This document shows positions 1 through 5,687 of a DNA stretch of 15,742 nt, one piece after another. Below the pieces are notes generated by a model. It did not search any database. It was not told the DNA's origin and worked only from the letters and a program-made list of their open reading frames with translations. The number at the start of each line of letters is the position of its first letter. Position 1 is the first letter of the stretch. The translations under genes and the position numbers were made by a program. The stretch spans positions 1-15,742 of the forward strand of contig WFTN01000217.1 of the NCBI GenBank assembly GCA_015485455.1, read 5' to 3'. The DNA is from Planctomycetota bacterium (GTDB taxonomy: Bacteria; Planctomycetota; GCA-002687715; DRQF01).

Positions 1-761
1 GCTAAGGCCAAAAACGCAAGATAAGGATTCTGGGTCCCAGGGGCGTCGGCGTCAAAATGGAATTGGGGCACATTGATTTCGCTCAAGAAGAATGGCAAAG
101 CGCCCTTGGGTGTTCTGGCGCTGGACGAGATGAGCAGAGACCCCTTGTTGTTCTGTGCCAGTTGACTGCTGTCGCGAGCGAGTTTCTGGATTGCAGCAGC
201 GTTGTAGCGGCAGGTAGCACTATCGCCGCCAATGAAAACCCCAGTCCATGGGCGGGGCAAATGAGAGAATGTCGCTTGCCAGCTCTTTGCAGCGGTTTTC
301 AAGACTCCTTGGTTGATGCGGTGAAGGGGGAGCTTGTTGACCAGGATGTTTTCGGCGTTGCCCAGATCATACTGAGGGGTTGTGATGATGAGGTCGAAGA
401 ATTTTGGGTGCGCCCATGGACGACCCAAATGGACCAATTTGCATCGGCCATTCGTTTGTCTACGAATCCATCGGGCAACTGGTTCGTTTCGCCTTCCGGC
501 GGAAATGACAAGATCAGGAAAAGGTGGAGTCATGGGGGCCGACTCCTTCCTTTTTAGACCTGCGAGTGTCACCTGCAAAAGGCGATTGGGGATGATCTCC
601 AACTCTATGTAGCGCAGGTTCTTTTGGACACAGCGCCAACCCAGAGAATCGGCCAAGGCCAAGATTTGATTGTTATCACCAATCTTTTGGCCTAGAAGCG
701 CCCAGATGAGGGGATCGTTGGGTATTCCGTCGCAACTTGTTGTCTCGGGCTCATCACTCAT
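1..761 (-). CDS. ELM1-family (DUF1022) protein, 3' end cut off by window edge
   Basis: Reading the minus strand from the ATG at 761 gives 253 codons with no stop before the window edge, so the C-terminus is missing; I translated this by hand. The protein starts with a short polar leader, then LIWALLGQKIGDNNQ followed by ALADSLGW. Further motifs are PDLVISAGRRNEPVARW, LVHLGRPW, a FDLIITTPQYD segment and LPLHRI, and later GVFIGGDSA and SLLISSSARTP. This motif order is that of the bacterial ELM1/DUF1022 family (COG3660-like), named after a plant mitochondrial fission factor and thought to have a GT-B-like, sugar-nucleotide-binding fold. Its biochemical role in bacteria is not established. Family members are about 300-350 residues, so perhaps 60-100 are lost here. 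No signal peptide or membrane segment is visible, so it is probably cytoplasmic. It is divergent from the kinase gene, with a 148-bp gap. No convincing Shine-Dalgarno precedes the ATG, so the start is approximate. Confidence 0.82.
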   Translation of the reverse strand, partial: MSDEPETTSCDGIPNDPLIWALLGQKIGDNNQILALADSLGWRCVQKNLRYIELEIIPNRLLQVTLAGLKRKESAPMTPPFPDLVISAGRRNEPVARWIRRQTNGRCKLVHLGRPWAHPKFFDLIITTPQYDLGNAENILVNKLPLHRINQGVLKTAAKSWQATFSHLPRPWTGVFIGGDSATCRYNAAAIQKLARDSSQLAQNNKGSLLISSSARTPKGALPFFLSEINVPQFHFDADAPGTQNPYLAFLAL

Positions 762-909
762 GGGGGCATAATAGAGAGGAGAAGGGGCAATTGCCAGAAG
801 GGGTTTGCTCCAGTTCCCACGTCCTTCTTCGTGGATCCCATCCGATCGGGGCCCTGTCGTGTTAGCTTGATGTCAGAATCATCTCCTTGCAAAAACGCAG
901 ATAGGCTTC

Positions 910-2112
910 ATGCAGATCAGACCTACAACATCCAACGAAGACCTCATGTTCCTGAGGGAGCGTGTTGTGAGCATGGCACGATTGGCTAGCATATTAGCCA
1001 TTTTCATGCTCGGGGTTGTGGCCTTGATCGACCTCATGGAAGAAGGAAGAGTGGCCTGGGAGAAGCCGGCGAAGTGGTGGCAGGCGCTTGGCAGTGGTGT
1101 CCTTCTGTTGGTCTGGGTGGTCAATTCTCGGTGGCAACTTTCGCGACGGGGGATCCGTCTGAGCGAAGGTGCTGGCCTCGTTTTTTCAACTTGGGCTTTT
1201 GCCATTATGACTTGTCAAATGTCCCCAGCTCAGTCGCCTCATATGGCCGCCTTGATGGCCGCCACCTTGATTGCTGTTCTGCGGGCTGTTTTTGTCCCCA
1301 GCAGTCCTCAGCGCACACTTCTACTGGGACTTGTACAAGGCATCCCCCTCATAGTCATTATTGTCTACTTCTATCGGTCCGCTTCTCCGGGGGATATGGA
1401 GGATCTGCGATTGAGTTTTGAAGTGGAGGACGCTCAAGACGTGGCCGGAATTCTGGGGCCAGTCGCCGCTGGCTGGTGGATAGCTTCCATGGCAACAGCA
1501 ACGGCGGCAAGCCATGTGATCTATGGTTTGCGGCGTCGGGTGCGGGAGATTCGTCATCTTGGGCAATATGCTCTTCAAGAGAAGTTGGGAGAAGGTGGGA
1601 TGGGGCAGGTGTTTCGTGCTAGTCACGCTATGCTCCGGCGACCGACTGCGGTGAAACTCTTGGCATCGTCAAACATCTCTCCAGGTGACATTCAGAGGTT
1701 TGAAAAAGAAGTCCAGTTGACCGCTTCTTTGTCCCATCCCCACACAGTGACGGTCTATGACTACGGAAGAACTCCCGATGGTGTGTTCTACTATGCCATG
1801 GAATTGATTGAAGGAGCTACCTTGGGGGAGATCGTTCAGGTGAGTGGTCCCCAAGACCCAAGAAGGGTAAAACACATTTTGGCTGCCGCTTTAGGAGCCT
1901 TGGCTGAAGCACATGGAATTGGCTTAGTACATCGTGACATCAAGCCAGCTAATATCATGCTCAGTCAGATTGGCGGAGCTTACGATTTCACCAAGGTGCT
2001 CGACTTTGGGTTGGTGATGGAAGTGGTTCACAAGGAACTCTCTACATTGGCTTCTGAAGTCGGAGATGTGACTGTCGCTGGGACTCCCCTATATGGCCCC
2101 CGAGTCATTTGA
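910..2112 (+). CDS. Membrane Ser/Thr protein kinase, N-terminal part (frameshifted gene)
   Basis: This is the first 400 codons of an eukaryotic-like Ser/Thr kinase. Unusually, the membrane part comes first: about six hydrophobic segments near residues 23-43, 58-74, 86-103, 111-130, 136-155 and 178-203, followed by a basic RRRVREIR stretch. The kinase domain then starts near residue 220. Visible elements are the glycine loop GEGGMG (227-232), catalytic lysine in AVKL (K249), helix-C glutamate (E267), HRDIKPAN (341-348, catalytic D343), DFG (365-367) and GTPLY at 391-395. The frame then runs into GPRVI and a TGA. The expected continuation, MAPES, lies in another frame, so this ORF ends inside the activation segment. 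As it stands the product lacks the kinase C-lobe and should be inactive. An ATG at 910 with a weak AGG upstream was used as start; ATGs at 946 or 973 are alternatives. Confidence 0.8.
   Translation: MQIRPTTSNEDLMFLRERVVSMARLASILAIFMLGVVALIDLMEEGRVAWEKPAKWWQALGSGVLLLVWVVNSRWQLSRRGIRLSEGAGLVFSTWAFAIMTCQMSPAQSPHMAALMAATLIAVLRAVFVPSSPQRTLLLGLVQGIPLIVIIVYFYRSASPGDMEDLRLSFEVEDAQDVAGILGPVAAGWWIASMATATAASHVIYGLRRRVREIRHLGQYALQEKLGEGGMGQVFRASHAMLRRPTAVKLLASSNISPGDIQRFEKEVQLTASLSHPHTVTVYDYGRTPDGVFYYAMELIEGATLGEIVQVSGPQDPRRVKHILAAALGALAEAHGIGLVHRDIKPANIMLSQIGGAYDFTKVLDFGLVMEVVHKELSTLASEVGDVTVAGTPLYGPRVI
2087..2097 (+). other. Frameshift site in the kinase activation segment
   Basis: The sequence here reads CCC CTA TAT GGC in the upstream frame, while the downstream frame reads ATG GCC CCC GAG. 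The family consensus GTPxYMAPE needs CTA TAT ATG GCC, so one TA/AT dinucleotide appears to be missing from a short TATA tract. A preceding CCCC run is a second possible slip site, but removing one base there would give GTPYMAPE, which lacks one residue of the consensus. Deletion, assembly error and +1 ribosomal frameshifting are all compatible with the sequence. Confidence 0.7.
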
Positions 2113-2581
2113 GGCAAAGGCCACGATCGACGGTCGTACAGACATTTATGCCTTGGGAGCCGTAGCCTACTTCTTGTTGACAGGGACCCACGTTTTCGAC
2201 GGCAAAACAGTCGCTGAAGTGGCCTCAAGGCATTTGAATGAATCCCCTGAACCTCCCAGCTCACGCTTGGGATCTCAGACGAATTTCCAATTAGAGGAGT
2301 TTGTTCTCCTTTGTCTTGCCAAAGACCCCAAACGACGGCCAGATTCTGCTCATGAGGCCTTGGATCTTGTTCGGTCCATTGAAATGGGAGAATGGACGAC
2401 TCGAGATGCTCAAGAGTGGTGGCAAACTTTTGGATTTGCCGTGGCTGATGGACGAGAAAAATTTGGAACCAAGGACATGGAGTCCCAGTCAACTGTCGGC
2501 TTTTTAGACTCGCAAGCAACAATTACCCTTGGAATGGACCGCAAGAGCTCCTTTTTAGAGGGCGATGGCGGAAGTTCATAG
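2093..2581 (+). CDS. Ser/Thr protein kinase, C-terminal part of the same frameshifted gene
   Basis: This frame begins at the MAPES motif of kinase subdomain VIII and continues with DGRTDIYALGAVAYFLLTG (subdomain IX; the D and G that follow DIYALG are typical), then the LLCLAKDPKRRPDSA segment with the conserved arginine of subdomain XI. It therefore supplies the missing C-lobe of the kinase at 910-2112. After the domain there is a tail of about 70 residues rich in polar and acidic residues, with no membrane segment. The ATG at 2093 is an internal methionine of the ancestral gene, not a credible independent start: there is no ribosome binding site before it, and it encodes half a fold. Joined with the upstream part the protein would be about 558 residues, of typical length for this architecture. 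A short hairpin (2605-2617) followed by TTTT lies downstream but is too weak to call a terminator. Confidence 0.75.
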   Translation: MAPESFEAKATIDGRTDIYALGAVAYFLLTGTHVFDGKTVAEVASRHLNESPEPPSSRLGSQTNFQLEEFVLLCLAKDPKRRPDSAHEALDLVRSIEMGEWTTRDAQEWWQTFGFAVADGREKFGTKDMESQSTVGFLDSQATITLGMDRKSSFLEGDGGSS

Positions 2582-2822
2582 TTGCAAAGAATTCAAAGGA
2601 AAATGGCTAAGAGAGCCCGTTTTCTCGAATTGGGGCGTTTTTTCACGAAATGAACCAGGCAATTCGTACGTTAAGTAGTGAGCCTGTCTCCAGTTGAATG
2701 CTCGTTTTAGCCATGAGTTTTGGCCCCAGGTTGCAAAATACTCCCGGGCGGGTTTGACCACATGAATAATATCAAGGGGCTGCGTAGCACGAACCGAGCC
2801 TCTTGGTGTAGGATCAGTTTCC

Positions 2823-2841
2823 GGTCGGTCGCTAACCGACT
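2823..2841 (+). other. Short hairpin in the 5' leader of the selenoprotein gene
   Basis: GTCGGT (2824-2829) and ACCGAC (2835-2840) form a 6-bp stem around the loop CGCTA, about 25 bases before the start codon at 2865. It lies in the presumed untranslated leader and may be a protein-binding site or an RNA structure. No function can be assigned. Confidence 0.3.
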
Positions 2842-2864
2842 ATCAATTAGTTTTGGAGAAAACG

Positions 2865-3806
2865 ATGAAGAGAATCGTGGGAGTCCTAGCAGGACTCTTG
2901 TTGTTGGCTTGTGCCGTTTCGGCTCAATCTCAGCAAGAAGAAATGCAGGCCAATTATGACAAGAAGCTCAAGAAAGACTTCATGTCGAAAGTCAGTTGGG
3001 AAAGGGATTTCGCAGCCGCCAAGGCCAAGGCTGCAAAAGAGAACAAGTTGCTTTTGGCATACTTCAGCCGAAGTTACGCCCCATGACCACCCTGCAATCA
3101 ACTAGAGGGGGGTCCCCTTCTACAAGACTGGTGGGTAGCTGCAGCTAAAACTGTTGTCCCTTACATCAATATCACGGCGAGACTCAGTACGGTTCCCGAT
3201 CAGGATTTGCTCGAAGAGAAAGGGGGAAGAGGATTCCCCTATTTCACTCTAATGAACAGCAAAGGTGATGTTGTTTGGGAGTTTTGGCCAGCAGACAAAG
3301 CGGCATTTGACAAAGCTTTCAACGCAGCCACATTACTGGTTGAGTTGCAAACGAAAGCAGCAGCGAAACCAGAAGATAAGGCTTTGGCCGCCGGCGTCAA
3401 GTTGCTCGATCACTTTGGGCGCGAACAACGCAAAACTTCGCTCAAAGACGAAGAAATCAAGGCTTTGGGGGCAACGAAAGGTCTTGATGACCGGGTCGTG
3501 ACCCAATTCAAAGCTTGGGAGAACGACAAGAAGCTCATGGATGCCCTCCAAAGCACACGTGCTGATGGGGGCGAAGGGGCCTTGAAGCTCTTTAAGGAGG
3601 GCACGGAGGTCACCGGTCGTTTGGCATTGCCATTCTACTATTGGGTTGTTCAAGGTGCGATCAAAGGGAAAGACGCAGCGAATGGCACAAAGGCACTCGA
3701 CCTCTTCATCAAGGCAGGCTCCAGCCGCAAGGATTTTGCTGAAAGAGCCAAGAAAGACATCGATGCTATGCGCGCGAAGCTCAAAGAGATAAGCGCGGGG
3801 AAGTAA
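2865..3806 (+). CDS. Exported thioredoxin-fold selenoprotein with UPPC active site (in-frame TGA = Sec74)
   Basis: A single frame runs from the ATG at 2865 to the TAA at 3804-3806, interrupted only by TGA at codon 74. The ATG has a good ribosome site, GGAGAA at 2855-2860. Residues 1-21 (MKRIVGVLAGLLLLACAVSA) are a classical signal peptide, so the protein works outside the cytoplasm. The thioredoxin fold begins near residue 40: a lysine-rich helix, the strand LLLAYFSRSYAP, then TGA-P-P-C. Reading TGA as selenocysteine gives U74-P-P-C77, the position of the CxxC redox pair. The expected cis-proline occurs later in GRGFPYF, followed by NSKGDVVWEF. The remaining 180 residues are helical and lysine-rich, beyond the usual thioredoxin length. 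The coding quality and frame are the same on both sides of the TGA, and a SECIS-like hairpin follows it. A loss-of-function TGC-to-TGA change or base-call error is the alternative. It probably reduces or isomerises disulphides, or detoxifies oxidants; the substrate is unknown. Confidence 0.82.
3084..3134 (+). promoter_or_regulatory. Bacterial SECIS-like element following the Sec UGA codon
   Basis: TGA lies at 3084-3086. Immediately after it, CCACC (3087-3091) can pair with GGTGG (3130-3134), forming a lower stem. Above an internal loop, TAGAGGGG (3103-3110) pairs with CCCTTCTA-type sequence at 3115-3122 in eight consecutive pairs, one of them G-U. The apical tetraloop is GGTC (3111-3114). The loop starts 24 bases after the UGA. 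Known bacterial SECIS elements, such as that of E. coli fdhF, sit directly 3' of the UGA inside the coding region, carry a GGUC-type guanine-rich apical loop and are bound by domain IV of SelB. The fit in position, spacing and loop is close; the pairing was done by eye. Confidence 0.75.
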
Positions 3807-3837
3807 GTCCTTGCTGATGACTTCTTTGGCCTAGATC

Positions 3838-3883
3838 AAGAAATGGCGGAGACCAACCATTCGGTTCGTCTCCGCCATTTCTT
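3838..3883. terminator. Bidirectional intrinsic terminator between convergent genes
   Basis: A perfect inverted repeat: GAAATGGCGGAGAC (3840-3853) and GTCTCCGCCATTTC (3868-3881), extended by two A-T pairs outside and four pairs (AACC/GGTT) inside, with loop ATTC. It is followed by TTTT on the plus strand. It sits between the end of the selenoprotein gene (3806) and the end of the M14 peptidase gene on the other strand (3969), so it can serve both transcripts. The U-tract is short on the plus side, and on the minus side there is only a short A-rich flank. Confidence 0.8.
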
Positions 3884-3968
3884 TTGGCTTCTCGGCACTA
3901 GAACAAAAGTTGCCCTGAGTTGAGTTGAGGAGAGGACTTTATCCTTGCTTCAGGAAGTTGGCGTTTGC

Positions 3969-5687
3969 CTAAGAACCAACGGTCGTTTTCTTGGCGCCGC
4001 CTTTCTGGGACTCGAAGTAAATTTCCAATGGCCCTTCGCCGGCGATAATCCACTGAAACTGTCTTCTACTTTTTGACCCCACTCCTGACTCGAGGCGAAG
4101 ACGACCCGGGTCATTCGGAATGATTTTGTTTGTTTCGTTGTGAGCTGGGCCGCTGACTTCCATAGCAGCGATGATTTCTTGAGATTCCCTTAGTCTGATT
4201 CCCAAGAAATCAGGGAGTCCAATGCGCTTTTGAGCAGCCAAGGCCGTTCTGGTTGGGATGAGAGCATTGTTCGTGACTGTGACGCGAACTGTGCGGGTTT
4301 TCTCGGTGGGCCCGGAGCGCATTTCAGCGTTGAGCGTAACCCTGGGCATGTGCTCAGCTTGATTGAGCGTAAATATGGCATTGCGATGACAAGTCTCCTC
4401 CAGCATGAAGCGTGGGTTGACCCGGCTACTTTCTTTTGTCCATCCACCGATTTCGATGTCGCCATATTGAGGATGTTTGTATGGCTTCCATTCTCGGTAC
4501 AACGATCCCATCATGACTAAGTCGTTGAATTCTCGCCTGGCGTTGCGATTGCGCTCTTTGGTATGGAAACGCTGAGATTCGCTCCAGAGTTCGTTGGTGA
4601 AGCTAATAATTCCAAGAGTCTCAGCAGCGAAATTGACGAATCCGCCGTGGACGGTGTAGAGATCTTTGAAGAGTACCATGTAGCGGTAGAAAGGAAGAAT
4701 TTTGGCACCTTCTTTGCCGATGGCATCATAAACCCGCAGGTCCGCTCGTGGGTATTCTGAGACATAGTCGGCCCCAGGTCCACGCAAGATCATCCCCCCT
4801 GCATTGTGATAGCTTTGAACGGATGCGATGTTGGGATGATTGAGGAGGAAGTTGCCAACGCTCCTCGCTTCCGGTTCGGAGAAAGGATAAGGGCCTGCAC
4901 CATACTGGACATAAGGTGGGCGCCAGTCCGCCGGATTATTTCGATTCATGTCATACCCACCGGGACCGTCTTCGTTGAGACGACCGTCGTGGTCATCATC
5001 GATCCCTTCCGAGCCCAGAAGAACATAGTCGCCGCTTTCACCTGCTTCGACGCGAATGAGGAAGCGATCATCTTCTGGGTCGGTTTTGTGGGTGCCGTTC
5101 TTCTCAACTTTCTTACGCATCCGCAGAATATTGCCGTCTCCATCCAGGTCATTGGGTGGATCTTCATCGAGTAAACCGTCTCGATCATTGTCGATTGGCC
5201 TTTGACCCGACCGAGAACTGGACGACGTATTCCCCTGGTGAAGCCAAAAGTCTCGGCCATCGGGATTGACCGTGGGGGCGATGTAGAAAACCTTCTCATC
5301 GACCAGCTTAGTTACCCTTTCGATCTCGCCGTAGTTTTCGAGCAGATACCAAATCGTGTAGAGGCAGACTTCTGCGCCTTGGACTTCGTTGCCATGGATG
5401 TTGGCATCGATGTACATTGCGGCTTTTTCGTTTTCTGGGCCGGTTTTTCTGTTTTGCAAGGTGAGGACCCACATCTCTCGTCCTTGGAAACTCTTACCCA
5501 TGGACCCAACGTCAACAAATTGGGGCCAAGTGGTTTTGAAGCGTTGCAGTATTTCGCCGATTTCTTTGTGGTCGTAATAGCGATTGAACGCCAGCTCCAT
5601 TTTAGGTGCCGAGGTGTCGGCTGTTTGGGACCAAGTTGATGATGCGCAGAGGAATAGGGAAAACGCTAAGAAGAGGAGTGATTTCAT
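3969..5687 (-). CDS. Exported M14-family zinc carboxypeptidase-like peptidase
   Basis: The 572-residue product starts at the ATG at 5687. A longer frame up to 5777 exists, but the signal peptide MKSLLFLAFSLFLCASSTWSQ begins exactly here and the ATG overlaps the stop of the gene before it. M14 features are complete: zinc ligands H98 and E101 in HGNE, NPDG at 141-144, DMNRN at 246-250 (substrate-binding Asn/Arg), third zinc ligand H294 in SYHN, and the general-base glutamate E366 in FTNE. Acidic segments of the DxDxDG type (about 166-186 and 230-240) resemble calcium-binding loops and are inserted before the DMNRN motif. The C-terminal 170 residues form a beta-rich domain, shared with the neighbouring M14-like protein. 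It should cleave C-terminal or otherwise terminal residues from peptides or cell-wall peptides outside the cytoplasm; the substrate is not predictable. Transcription probably ends at the hairpin at 3838-3883. Confidence 0.88.
   Translation of the reverse strand: MKSLLFLAFSLFLCASSTWSQTADTSAPKMELAFNRYYDHKEIGEILQRFKTTWPQFVDVGSMGKSFQGREMWVLTLQNRKTGPENEKAAMYIDANIHGNEVQGAEVCLYTIWYLLENYGEIERVTKLVDEKVFYIAPTVNPDGRDFWLHQGNTSSSSRSGQRPIDNDRDGLLDEDPPNDLDGDGNILRMRKKVEKNGTHKTDPEDDRFLIRVEAGESGDYVLLGSEGIDDDHDGRLNEDGPGGYDMNRNNPADWRPPYVQYGAGPYPFSEPEARSVGNFLLNHPNIASVQSYHNAGGMILRGPGADYVSEYPRADLRVYDAIGKEGAKILPFYRYMVLFKDLYTVHGGFVNFAAETLGIISFTNELWSESQRFHTKERNRNARREFNDLVMMGSLYREWKPYKHPQYGDIEIGGWTKESSRVNPRFMLEETCHRNAIFTLNQAEHMPRVTLNAEMRSGPTEKTRTVRVTVTNNALIPTRTALAAQKRIGLPDFLGIRLRESQEIIAAMEVSGPAHNETNKIIPNDPGRLRLESGVGSKSRRQFQWIIAGEGPLEIYFESQKGGAKKTTVGS

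Noticed and set aside
57..557. Plus-strand open frame of 166 codons
   Set aside because: It lies antisense to the ELM1-family gene, which shows clear family motifs on the minus strand; its own translation has no recognisable pattern.
786..834. GGCAATTGCC palindrome (786-795) and CCACG/CGTGG repeat (817-834) in the gap between ELM1 and kinase genes
   Set aside because: They are short and of the size expected by chance; no promoter elements line up with them.
2605..2623. Hairpin GGCT-AAGAG-AGCC followed by CGTTTT after the kinase gene
   Set aside because: The stem has only 4 bp, too weak to call an intrinsic terminator.
2853..2864. TTG start four codons before the ATG of the selenoprotein gene
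   Set aside because: The Shine-Dalgarno GGAGAA overlaps these codons and is well spaced for the ATG at 2865, where the signal peptide begins.
3207..3806. Separate 199-codon gene starting downstream of the TGA
   Set aside because: It starts with a non-ATG codon inside a thioredoxin fold, has no ribosome site, and is in the same frame as the upstream part with no stop other than the TGA.
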